Assembly: GCA_023374045.1 (NCBI GenBank)
Contig: CM041779.1
Location: 143,898,985-143,962,984 of the forward strand
DNA length: 64,000 bases
Source: Limonium bicolor
Taxonomy: Eukaryota; Streptophyta; Magnoliopsida; Caryophyllales; Plumbaginaceae
Direction of reading: 5' to 3'
Shown piece by piece: positions 37,117-49,500 of this stretch. Below the pieces are notes generated by a model. The model was given only the letters and a program-made list of their open reading frames with translations, was not told the origin of the DNA and ran no database searches. Numbering within the stretch: the stretch's first letter is position 1; every line of letters starts with the position of its first letter. The translations under genes and the position numbers were made by a program.

Positions 37117-38305
37117 GGTGTATGGTTTACTACTAGACTCGAGTCCTTGCTCTTTCATAAGGTAAAATGCCATGGGTGTGTTCTTACATAGCCGATGACC
37201 TATCACCCACATTGCTTTGCGCCTGTCTTTTCCAACATGTCTGGATGAGCAACTCGAGAGACGATTTAGCAGCTTCAGCTTTGGGTAAGTAGTTAATGTT
37301 AGCGCACAAACGTTGTGGGTGGAATTTGAAAGATCTGTTCCTCTGTTTACTTCTAGAGGGTGATTCTATGCCATCTTCTTAAAATATGGAATGAAATTGC
37401 ATCAAGGAGTACAAATTACCTTTGAGAAGAGGTAAAAGTACCAAGGGTTGGATAAATACTAAGAACATTCTGGTGCCGCAAGTAACGTAGTTATATCGTG
37501 GTCAATATAATAGCATTTAATGAAATTTGAGAAATTAAATAAACATATATTAAAATATCATACCACATTGAAAAAAGTAAATATTTTATAGATATTTTTT
37601 CAGTACCATATATTTTTTAAAAAAATTCTATCAATTTAAATTATTTATTCAAAATAGTATTTAGAAATTTTATTTTGTTAAAAAGTTTATTCTATTTAGA
37701 AAATATTTTGTCATAAGTTCTCTACAAAATAGAATACAAATTCTAAAAAAATTCAAAAATATTAGCTAAAAAGTATAAATAAATTATTTTGTATAAATAA
37801 ATAATAAAAAATATATTTTCAAAAATATAATTTGGCTTACATTTTATAACTAATATTTCGACAATTTATTTTTTTATAATTTGTGTTTTATTTTATAGAT
37901 ACATTTATGTAATATTTTATAGATAACAAACAATATTATGTCCTAAAATTATTTGTAAAATAAAATATAAAATTTTTAAAATAAATTTTCTTAATATTAG
38001 TTAAAATATAAAGTAATTTGTGTTGAATAAATAACTTAATTTGGTAGAAAAAATAATTTTAAAAATTATGGTAAAAACTATGGTACTTAATTGGTATAAA
38101 TTATGATAATTAATGGGTAGAAAAATTGGTATAATTTATGTCTTTAGTACACTATATTCTTTTTATGATACTTGATAGTTTTTTAACAAATCTTAAAAAT
38201 ATTTATTTTTTTCAATGTTTATGATTTTGAATATATATTTTTTTCAATTTTTTAAATTTTGTGAATTTTAGTGAATTTTTTAACACTTAGGGTCATATTG
38301 TGAAC
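37117..38305. other. AT-rich intergenic region upstream of the CLE-like gene
   Basis: 37117-37450 is likely promoter and leader of the CLE-like gene on the minus strand. 37500-38300 is very A/T-rich with no coding frame or recognisable element. The words at 38270-38313 recur at 39868-39902, beyond the hAT element. Confidence 0.5.
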
Positions 38306-38313
38306 TTTAAAAG

Positions 38314-39636
38314 TAGACCTGACAATTTTGACCCAACCCGAAACCTAACCCGAACCCAACCCATACTTTTATGGGTTAGGGTCTTGATTATTGACCCATC
38401 TAATTTTTGGGTTGGGTTAGGGTAATAAGCTAATTTTGCGGGTTGGATTAGGGTAGAGATCTTAACCCATGACCCAACCCGAAACCTAAAAATAAAGTTG
38501 TAATAAAAAACATAAAAATATTAATTCACATGTATATATATTATATTTAGATCAAATTATATCTTAGTCAAGCCCAAGTGTACTTGGAATATCAGATCTT
38601 TAATGATATCACATAATCTTAACTAAACAAATAGCCCAACCAGCTGCATATCAAACATAGGGCCGAACCAGACCTTAACATAATGTTAAAAACCCAAATG
38701 CTCTTGTCTTGCAGACTCTTATCCATTTTTTTTCTCTATGTTGTTCATGTCTATAGCGCTCTTCATCGCTGCCCAAGGTTTGTTTTTCTTATTCTCACTG
38801 CCATTACGTTCTTGAGAATATAGGTATGTTTATATTATCTAGAAGGGTGAACAAAATTAGGTGATATATATTTTTTGTAAGTAGGATCTTCATTATAGAC
38901 CTCTTAGTGAATTTTGAAGCCAACAATGCGGATAGTGTGCGAATAAAAGTTCCTCAACTATTGGTAACGATTAAGTGATTGTCATTGTATTTTTCTCAGG
39001 CATGAGCTCTCAGTTTAAACAAGTGTAATTATTTTAAAACTATCAGTTAAAGTTTGAGGATTTGAGCTCCTAGTTTATTAATTATTTATAACTTTAGAAG
39101 ATTTGTCTTTATTATATTTCTCTAATGCTTAATGAAGATTTTCATTTTCATTCCCCTTTTTATTAAGTGCACTAGGATCATGTGCATATCTAGATCGGAT
39201 TCCTCCACAACAGTGGTAAAGCTTTAGGCTCATATTATTAAATATAAACTTTTGGAAAAAGTACGTGTTATTCTGTTCATAGGAAATTGGTGCAATACTT
39301 TTACATTCTTCGCATAACATGGAAATTGTTTAAAGATGGGTAGATCAAGAAAGATTACTTCTCTTCCTTTTGTTTCATCCTAATTAGTGTGTCAGCTAGC
39401 ACTGGATGTTTTTGGATTGTTTTATTAATTTATACTCCTAATCCATTTAAATTATTGTATGCTTAAAAAATGGGTTGGGTGGGTTGGGTTAGGGTTAAAG
39501 GTTTTTAAACAGGTTGGGTTAGGGTCATGATTTTCTAACCCGTCCATTTTTGGGTTGGGTTGAGTTGATGATATTTTAAATGGGTTGGGTTAGGGTTGAT
39601 ATCAACTTGACCCATCGACCCATATTGTCAGATCTA
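38314..39636. mobile_element. Non-autonomous hAT-type element, 1323 bp
   Basis: The ends TAGACCTGACAATTTTG and (reverse) TAGATCTGACAATATGG form a terminal inverted repeat. Perfect 8 bp duplications TTTAAAAG flank it (38306-38313 and 39637-39644). Both subterminal regions carry runs of ACCCAACCC / GGGTTGGGTTAGGG words. No transposase is visible; the 63-codon minus frame at 39129 has no motif. Confidence 0.9.
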
Positions 39637-39644
39637 TTTAAAAG

Positions 39645-40730
39645 TACTTTGCTAATTGGTGAAGTATTTTGTCTTTTTTTTCCTTTTAGTCAATGACACA
39701 GTGGCATTTCATGGACTTTTGCGAAAATGTAATGGCATTTAGTGACTTTTTTGACAGTTATGAATTAGCCAAAAATATGGTGGTATTTCATGATATTTTA
39801 ATATTTTATTATAGTAACCTATATTTTACAGTATTTTGAATTTTTTATGTATTTTATTAAAAGATTTAACATTTAAGGGCATATTGTGAACTTTAAAAAT
39901 ACTTTAGTAACTAGTATGGATATTTTAAACTTTTTTCTTTCTAATCAGTGACATTTCATGAATTTTACAAAAATATAGTGACAAATTATAATTTATTTAT
40001 TGTTTTAGTTTTCTTGCATTTCATCAATTAACCAATAGTAATTTCTTTTTTAATGTAAATTCCAAGAATTTAGTTCTTATAATAGAATTCTTGGAATTAA
40101 ACATTCTCTTGTTTGGTTGTTAATATCAAAATTCTTGGTAATTATAGTTATGTTTTTGTTTGGTTGAAAATTATATTCCTGGAATCCACCTAGATTATAA
40201 AATACAATAACCATATTTCCCTCGTATTCTTTTGTTTGGTTAGAAAATATAACTCTTGAAATAAAACTTAGAATATAGCATAACTAAGTTTATTAATCAT
40301 AAATTATATGAATCATATAAAAATACTAAATGCTAAGTTATTATGTACACAAGTTGTAATGTTATAAAGACAAATGAGAACTGTATAACAAAAAAAGTTG
40401 TTCATGTATATTTTTAATGTGGAAACTCTTCTTTATTAATTAAATTATGATATTTTTAATATGTAAATGAACCATAACATGGTTTGTCAACAAAGAACAC
40501 ATGTATTTAGTATAAAATTGAAAAAAATGAATTGAAGGAGAGAGAATTGTAAGTCCTATAAAAACGGTGCCAACTATGTAAATAAATAGTTTAAAAAGAA
40601 ATTAACTTGTAATTTAGCACGTAATATAGACGCGACTACTCTCGAGAGAATAAATTTGGAATAACAATTCCTATCTATTTTAAAGGGAATCAAATTCTCA
40701 ATGAGTGCCATCTTTTTTGAAATTTGGATA
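39645..40730. other. Intergenic region between two hAT elements
   Basis: A/T-rich sequence with no gene. 39645-39900 contains two diverged copies of a segment that starts near the word CATATTGTGAACTTTAAAA. 40060-40260 repeats an ATTCTTGG...TGTTTGGTT pattern that also occurs, inverted, just right of the large hAT element (46298-46380), so an older MITE-like repeat probably surrounds it. Confidence 0.45.
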
Positions 40731-42133
40731 ATTCTCAGTAGGGTTGTCTATTAGGTTCGGTTAATTCGGTTTGGACCGAAAACCATAATTTTTTCAATTA
40801 TTTTTAACCGAAACTTTTAAACGTATTTTATTATTTCGGTTTACGGTTAACCGAATAGTTATTTGGTTCGGTTTTCGGGTTTGACACAGATACAATTCGG
40901 TTAACCGTATAACCGAAATATATAACACATCGTTTTGACTTGTTTCACTGTGTTTATACTTTATGTTAGGGTTAGACCACCCATCTCTCTCAGACTCTCA
41001 CGCCGACTCCCGCTGTTCTTCAGTCTCCACTTCTCTTCGGCTGCGTTCGGACTTGGTATAAATGTAGCATTTTTTATTTCGGCATTTTTGACAAAAAAAT
41101 GCCAAACCGCCATCACCGAACAACAATTTTCTTTTTTTTTGGTCAAGACCGAACAACAATTTTCAAAACAACCACAAATATACCAGCACAAAACAACCAC
41201 AAAACAACCAACAATTTATGCTGCAAATATAATGAATACCGTAAACAGAGGCGGAGCCAGAAAACTGTAATTAAGGGAGCGAGAATATTTTAATAATATT
41301 AATTAATATTTAAAAATTAATTTTTAATAAATTAATTTAAATTTTCAATATTTATAATTATATTTTAAAAATGATATTATATATTAAATTTGACACAAAA
41401 TTAAATTAAAATTAAAATATATAGATTAATATATTATAAATTAGTTTATTTTCCCTTTTTATTTTTAGTTTTTTTTATAAAGATTGGTATACTAAATTAT
41501 AAATTAATGAAAATAATATAGATTAATAGTTTTACACTAGTAGTGTTTTTCTAAATTGTTTATTCAGATACGGATAAGTAGTCACTTAAAACTATTACTA
41601 TCTATCAATTCTAATAAAATATTCTACAGGAAAAGAGCAAACTAATAAAAGTTACGATGTAAACTTTCAAATATATCAAAATTATTAGAGTACAAAATAT
41701 TTGTAGTATATTTCAGAAATATCAATTATAAGTATTCAACTTGCTAAGTAATGATTAATTACAAAACTGTTTGTACAAACTATTATGTTAATATACGTTA
41801 TTTTTCATTTCTTGGCATATCTAGTATTAAATTTAAATTTATGTTTTTGAATTTCATTAAGTAATATTTAATTGAATAGAATATATTTTTTAACTACAAA
41901 TATATGTTTAAAATAAATATTTTATCAACAATTAAACAATAATAATAATAAAATAATAAGTGATATATATATATATATTCTTTTACAGTCAATTATTTTA
42001 TATTAGAAAAAATTGCCTTTTCATTTCAATGATATTATTTATTCCATTAATTATTTTAAGTATTAATATATTTGAAATGTTATATTAAATACTAATATAT
42101 AATCCATAAAATTATATTTATATATAACATCTA

Positions 42134-42367
42134 CTCCCTCCGTCCCACTCCCATTGTCCACTCACTATTTGAGTTTGTCGTTTGACTTCAATATTTAACA
42201 TGTAAGATAATATTTTTATAATTTTTTTTTTATATTGGAATCCTTATGTGAAAAACTATATATTGTTAAAATTATTTTTTAAAAAATATTTTATCTTATA
42301 TATTTAATATTGAAGTGGAAAAACGTGCCAAAAAGCAAATGAGACACTTATGACGGGACGGAGGTAG
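42134..42367. mobile_element. Stowaway MITE (Tc1/mariner), 234 bp
   Basis: It begins CTCCCTCCGTCCCACTCCC and ends GACGGGACGGAGGTAG, flanked by TA on each side (42132-42133 and 42368-42369). CTCCCTCCGTCCC is the signature Stowaway terminal repeat. The interior is A/T-rich and non-coding. Confidence 0.92.
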
Positions 42368-42624
42368 TATATATTTGCTCTAATACAATGGTTTATTCTT
42401 TATTTTTTCAAATATATGTAAAAAATTTATTTATAAATTAATATGTATACATATTATAAATTAATTGTCACTAAAATATTAATAAAGAATATTAATTATT
42501 AAAGGCTATAATTGAATATCTACATATATTTTAACTTTATTAACAAAAAATTATTTTAAAATGTAATATAAAATTTTTAACTGTAACAATAAAAACAGTA
42601 AACGCACTGCATAAAACTAACTTA

Positions 42625-43487
42625 GGGGCCGTTCGTTTGCAGCCTTCAAAAAAATGGCCCCATTAATGTGGTCATAAGATACACTTTTCCAACCCAGATT
42701 AAGGTCCAATGCCAGACAAGGCCGTTCGTTAGCTAGCTTATTTTTTGAACAGGCAAATGACTGGAATAGACAAAGTTGCCCCTGACAAGACTTTCATTCT
42801 CCTTCCTACTGCACGCGTTCACATTTGCACAGAAGCACAACATCACCACCTACTCCATTTTCCAGTCGATACTCACAGGCGGTGAAAACCCAATTTCACG
42901 ACGCCATTATCTTCGCCGCAAGTATTCCCATTTCTGCTGCACTGGGGTATATACTCGTTGTTAAATTGCGCAAAACAGGGGTTCAATGAATGACTGAAGG
43001 TTTCCCAGCTGGGAGCATTTGCTACTGCTAGGCACTGGATTTGGGTAATGGGCGACAGCGAAGAATGTTCAGTGAAGCCTTTCAACAATTCAATAAGGAG
43101 CAAAGGAAGACGATGGCTTTGAATGCTCACGTACAGAACACAAAAGTAATGTGTAAAGTGAGGGACAAATGAGTAATGTGTGAATCTTCAATCTCCACAA
43201 ATCGTGCTGATATTTTCAAACGCAGGTAAACTAAGCTTTTTCATAAAGCTCATATGTGTACAATTCGCAGGACTTTTTGTTCCACAAAACACACATATGT
43301 CAAGTCCTACGATTGCGAATAGGACAAATCGTGGATTAAGCCCGTTGGCGAACGGGCCCTAAGTTTTTTCATAAAGCTCATATGTGTACAATTCGCAGGA
43401 CTTTTTGTTCCACAAAACACACATATGTCAAGTCCTACGATTGCGAATAGGACAAATCGTGGATTAAGCCCGTTGGCGAACGGGCCC
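42625..43487. mobile_element. PIF/Harbinger-like element with duplicated right end
   Basis: The left end GGGGCCGTTCGTTTGC and the right end (reversed) GGGCCCGTTCGCCAAC resemble each other, and TTA flanks both sides (42622-42624 and 43488-43490), as in PIF/Harbinger elements. It is 863 bp with no transposase. The last 128 bp are present twice in tandem, so two potential right ends exist (43359 and 43487); only the outer one is followed by TTA. Confidence 0.7.
43232..43487 (+). repeat. 128 bp tandem duplication
   Basis: Copies 43232-43359 and 43360-43487 are almost identical (one visible difference near the start) and each ends in the Harbinger-like terminal sequence GAACGGGCCC. The near identity indicates a recent event. 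Confidence 0.95.
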
Positions 43488-46400
43488 TTATTCAAAACAT
43501 CAAGACAAAACCGCCACCTGCCGAACACTAGTTTTCAAAACAATCACAAAACAACCACTAAAACTACCACAAAACAGCCAGCCAAAACAGAAAGAGCTCC
43601 ACTTCTCATTTCCTCCATCATCTTACACAACCACACAGCAGAACTCCATTTCTCATTTCCTTCGTCAAATTCCACTTATCCTCTTCACCTCCCTTCTCTT
43701 CCACGACCACGCGGACACAAGCTCGCAGCAAAGCTCCATCACACAGTCGTCGGCGCGCCGCTGGTTGGTGTCCTTATTCTCCTCCATTAACCGGTGAGTG
43801 TTTGGTAAACTGTGATTTGATAATGTGAGTAGAAAAGAGCCTAAAGCATAAGCTGATTACTCGATCTGTATAAAAGCGATAGACTTCTAAAATCTTTGTC
43901 TACTTCAGTGGGTTCAAGTTAGGTTAACACCTATTAACATAAAATATCCCCGTATAAAAGGGTGGCATATCAATTAGTACTCTTAACCTCTAGCAAGAAG
44001 TACATTCGCGTCGCGCCAACTCAATTCCAGGCAAATAGGTCATACTTCATTTAGGCTTGTCAAACTTTCAATGGCTGAGAAAGCAGAAAAGAGACATATT
44101 CAACATGAACCTAGGAAGAAATCTGATAAACCCCCCTCTACTAGAAGCCCCGCCATAGGAATTCGAAGAAGGAAGAGGTATTAGAATTTAAACTCCTTAA
44201 ACAAAACACTGTCAATAGCACTTTTCGTTTTTTCTATATGCAGAGTAATAGGTTAGATTTTGGATTTAAAATCACTTAAAACTTAGCTTCATCATATTCA
44301 TGATGGACATGCCAGCAGAAGCAAACCAAAATAGGTTAACTTCTTGTCAGTCTGAATTCTGGAATTAGTGTTTGTTTGATGGAATTAGTGTTTGTTCGAT
44401 TCTGAAATCTGTGTTTGATGGAATTAGTGTTTGTTTGATTCTAGAATTAGTGTTTGAAAACTTTAGCTACTCTGTTAGCCCCTTGATAGAAAAGATTAGC
44501 TATGTTTGTTGACTGTAATTTGACAGCTATTTTGTGTTAAAACAAAATTATAGTTAAAACTAGTTGATGGACGAGAACTAGCTAGCGCCACCTTTGTAAA
44601 CTGTGTTAGTTATCATATTATGAGTTGATTAACAAACAATTAGCTTTTGTAAGACATTATAATATAATATTTAACGTTCAATCCTTTATCCATCAATAAT
44701 GCCTATGATTAACAATAAATAAAGCTATTTGCAAACGCAATCTTCATAAAAATTATAAAATACGTACTTAAATTCTAATTTATCCCTTTTCAAAATCGAG
44801 AATTGAAATAATAAATACTTAAAATCACATTCACTGGGCGATTGATTTGTTGGGAGGGTGAAAGGATGAAGTCTCTCTCGATCACGAAAATTTAGAAATA
44901 TAAAGAAGTTTGAGCATGACGTTAGCCGTATGTGATGTGAGCAGAGAATGAAGTTGCTTGCTGCTAATTATCTGGAAATAGTTATAATAGTTTCTATCTG
45001 CACTAGTTAAATTCGAGAATGTTACTTCTATAGTTTCTATCTGCAGAATGTTACTTCTATAGTTATAATAGTTTCTATCTGCACTAGTTAAATTCTATCT
45101 GCACTAGTTAGCATTGAGTTACAGAATTTCTCTACCTTATGGTTTTGGCTGATGTTGAGTGTGGGCTGAAACTAGCTCAGCTGTAGCTAGTTTGATGTGG
45201 TAAAGTATACAACACTTAAGTATTAATTTTGAAAGAACTTTCCCTGTTGAACTGATCATACAGCCACGTGTGGAGCAATTGAGATACGCAAAAGTATACA
45301 GCACTTAATGTATACACAAATCTTCCCCCTATCTATTTTGTAGCTAGTTTGATGCGGTAAATTATACAGCACTTAATGTAACACAAGCATCCCCTTATTT
45401 GCTTCATATATGTCATTTAATATTTTTGCAGATGATGGTTAATGTTGTTTCTCCTCTTTCCAAGTTTATGAAGTAGACTGAGCACATCAGATAATCTAAT
45501 GCAATTATAAATACATATGTCATTTAATATTTCCACTTCCCCCCGTACTCTCTAGATTCCTAGAGAAGCAATTATTAAAATAATCTTGTTTGAGGTGTAC
45601 ATGAAAACATAGAGGACAGTTTTTTCCTACTGAAATCAGCACTAGTACAGTACAACATGACTTCTAGTTCTAGCTAACTTTGAAGTCTTGGTTTGAATGT
45701 TCATTTTGTTCCTCTTGTTTCAAGTGGCGTTCATATTTCTGCTTGGCGGGTTTCATGGTTGAGAGCATCTCTAGGATTCTGGAGTGGTTTATCAAGCGGA
45801 AGATTGAGTAAAATGGATGTAGAGTTTATGTCATAACTATGATAGATTGAACAAGAATTGTGGAAGTATTATTTTGGAATTGTTTCCTCTTATTGTGTGT
45901 TTTTTTTATAATTCCAGTCCGATCTAATAAATAGTAAAGTTGGAGCATATTGCAAATTACTCTTTGTCACACAATATCATATGTCATGTTTATTTTAGGA
46001 TATTTTGGTTGTGTAATTTCAGTTTTTCAGCTTCTAGTCGATTTTTCGGTTTTTGTTAATTATTTTGGTTTTTCGGTTTTTTCGGTTTTTTCGGTTTTTT
46101 TGGTTTTTTCGGTCATTCAATTAATTAAATCGGTTTGGTTATCGGTTATATGAAATTTTAAAATTTCGGTTTTTCGGTTAATTCGGTTATGATACTGTAA
46201 TTCGGTTAATTCGGTTATAACCGAATTAACTGAAAAACCGAACGGTTTTAGCTTATTCGGTTTTCGTTTAACCGAATTAACCAAATGGACACCCGTAATT
46301 CTTAGAATTAAAATTCCATTAACCAAACATTGGCACAACTAAAATTCCAAGAATTCTTATTTTATGCCCCGTGCCAAACGACCCTGTTTCTTTGCCAAAT

Positions 46401-46551
46401 GTCCGATAGGTAATCTGTTAACCGCGCCTCATGAGTGATGACTGTCTCCCATCCAAATAGGGAATCCCGGAACGGATAATCAAAATTCTCTCCTCCTGTC
46501 TCTCCCTGGACTGTACAGGTTCAATTCGTCGTTGACAAGTAGTAAGTGGAA

Positions 46552-49500
46552 ATGAGTGCTGTCAATGGCTACAATACTTCCTCTAGAGCTCACATTTGTC
46601 AGTGTTTGAGCCGCCTCTATACTCTGCGACGTCGCTGCCGAGTGACTGTCACCAGCGGCGGGTGGAAGACGGGTAAGCACTTTGTTGAAGGCGTGCTGAG
46701 CCTCACTGCTGGGCTCCGTGAGCTGGGCCTTACGTCCGGTCATGTTGTCGCCATCTCTGCTTTCAACAGGTTCTTAAAATTGCTTGTTTGCTCTGTTTTA
46801 TTTTTATCTTCTTTTTTTACTTGAACTTATTATCTTTAACTTTTTTCCATACTGGTTCATGTGGTCGCTCAGTTTTGAGATCAAGAATAAAAGAAAAAGA
46901 GATTAAGCTGATGAATGGAAATTTAATACTAATAAATGGTTGATGTAGCAGACTGGTTAACCATTTCAGTTGCGACTGTGTGTCAACCTGTTTACTTCGT
47001 TTGTTATTGTCAACTCTTTATGTGGCTCTTAGATAATCCTCGTTCTTTTGTTGCTTAAACATATACTTGAGGATCGGTGGAACTCCTTATGCCTTGGCCT
47101 TGGGTCCACGTCATGAGCTTGTAGTTTTTCACTTTACATCGTTGTCTGCAATACTTACAGATTATGCCTTGTTTTCACCTTGATAAGGGTAAAAGAATAT
47201 ACATTTGCCCCTCGCACCTCTGAATACCATCGAGATAAAACGTAGATGATGGAAACTAATATTCTTGACTTGTAAAAACTGAATGAACATTTTTGCTTCA
47301 TGTCAGTTTTCCAAGGTGATTCGTAGTGTATTGCAATTCGTTAAAATCAATTTCTAATATTCTAAGGTTGTTATTAATCATATAGTACTTTAGGATTTGA
47401 TTGGGAATTGTTTATTTAAACATGATGTGCTTCATTTATGCCCCTTGTTTACTGGTTCTTCCGTCAAAATCTTTAACATTTGACCATTTCATTGTTTCTT
47501 CTGTGCTCTTGGATTGCCAGTGACAGTTATTTGGAATGGATGTTGGCAGTTTCATGCACAGGAGGGATAGTGGCTCCTCTTAATTACCGATGGGTATGGG
47601 CTCATCATCCTCCGTCAAGTAAATGCCAAATTCTTATGTGTGGGTCTCTTCCAATATGTTCGTCTCAAATTGAATTTTCTTAATTTAGGGTCCTAGGGTT
47701 TTGGGGCATTTTTAAACTGATTAGCTTAAATTTGCATAACGTTGCCGTGTTATGAAAGCTATATTTGTTTTTTTGGGCTTGAGGAATCATATCATGTGTG
47801 TTATATACTACTTTTGAATAGTGTGCAGCAGTCACCTCCAATCATAGCACCAAATTTGAATTTCGTCAGCCTTATGGCACGTCTTTGTTTTGTTTAACCG
47901 TTGTAATAGGAATGTTAGGTTTTAATATTTATTTAGATGAATGATAAATAGATAATTATGCCTTGCAGCATTCAGGGAATCTATAAGTGGACTTATAATT
48001 GTATATGTGTGGTAGAAGTACTTTTCATTGGACAAGAAGGATTTAGATAATGTTTTATTTGCTTGTTTTAGTTAAGGACTAGATAGAATAATAAGAGGTA
48101 CATTAATTATCTTATTTCTACCAGGGTAGGTTTTCATGTCTTATCAACAAGAGTGTATGCTATTTTAGAGTTCAATCAACAAATGTAGGACAGATCAGTT
48201 TAAATACCTTAATAACTCCACCCTAAACATTTTTGTATCTTTTGAGTGATTGCAAAGGTTATGAACCATTTACGCCACCTTCGGTGGTAGATGTGTCATC
48301 TCTATGTCTGCTTTCATTTGCATTTGAAAATGGAATACATATCTTACATCGCCTCTCTAATATGCAGAGCTTTGAAGAGACAATGTCAGCACTGCAGACC
48401 ATAGAACCCGTAATGTTGGTTGTTGATGAAAGCTTTTCATGGCACTCTGAATTCCATAACAGTACTACTTTGTCATCCATTAGATGGCTTGTTTCGATGG
48501 GTTCATTTCCTTCAATGCCAGTTGGTAAAGAGAATGGTATGAAGTTATCTTTACCATCATAATTCTCTATGTGGTGAGGTGCAACTAGTTTGTACCTTTC
48601 ATCCAGGAAACAAAAACTAAACTACACATATACTGGACATACTGGCTCACTATATGCATTTTTCATTTGTGCTTGTTTACTCTGCTAGCACTGACTCTAG
48701 AGACGCTCAAGCGGCCTTTCTTGAAGGCTCTTCCTTTTACCTATATTTGGGCTCCTGAGGATGTGGCTTTGTTATGTTTTACTTCAGGTTTCTGTTCTCA
48801 CCATCTCTTTTATTTTTCTCCCATGGTATTAGGAAGAATCTTCTTTAATCAGCCAGGTTATGGCTTTATCATCTCTTACTGTCGGAGTATCAAAAAGATT
48901 GTTTAGAATCTATGCACTGACATATGAATTGAACATGCAGATCACAGCCAGTATATTTTTTTGCATGTGTTTTAGCAGGTTGTGTATATTATATTGACTT
49001 TTCTATCTGAAGGAACAACTGGAAAGCCAAAGGGTGTTGCCATAACTCATACTTCTCTTATCATACAATCGCTTGCAAAGATTGCCGTTGTTGGCTATAA
49101 TGAAGATGATGTATGTGTTTCTCATGTGATACACAGTTCTTATGCTATTCTCCATTTGCCATTGTTATTTAATTGTCCGCTAGCAGAATGAGACCCAAGT
49201 TTAGACATGTACAATTTAAAGTTTGGAAATGAAGGGAATAAGTAGTGCTTTGCCGATTTTATTGACTTTTGATCTTGTTGGGTTGAAGGTGTATCTGCAC
49301 ATGGCTCCACTGTGCCATATTGGCGGGATATCATCTGCCATGGCTGTGCTGATGGCCGGCGGCTGCCATGTCTTCATCCCTAAGTTTGAAACTAAGTTAG
49401 CAGTGGATGCCATAGAACAACATAGCGTGACTCTTTCATCACACGTGCCAACAATGATGTCTGACTTAGTCTCAGTGATCAGGTAAATTCATTCATTTTG

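Larger units (their letters stand above)
40739..46297. mobile_element. Large non-autonomous hAT-type element, 5.6 kb
   Basis: The left end is TAGGGTTGTCTATTAGGTTC and the right end, reversed, is TACGGGTGTCCATTTGGTTA. 8 bp duplications ATTCTCAG / ATTCTTAG flank it (40731-40738 and 46298-46305; one mismatch). Both ends carry dense TTCGGTT / AACCGAA words (40760-40920 and 46010-46280). Inside are a Stowaway MITE, a Harbinger-like element and short tandem repeats (44360-44460, 44990-45110, 45160-45400). No hAT transposase or dimerisation motif is readable. A small frame at 44071 (about 36 basic residues, then a possible donor site) could be a captured exon but is weak. Confidence 0.75.

Noticed and set aside
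36521..37165. Plus-strand frames opposite the CLE-like gene
   Set aside because: They are antisense shadows; the repeated motif makes sense only on the minus strand.
40935..41293. Plus-strand frames near the left end of the large hAT element
   Set aside because: Basic, Gln/Thr-rich low-complexity ends, no transposase motif, overlapping alternatives in other frames.
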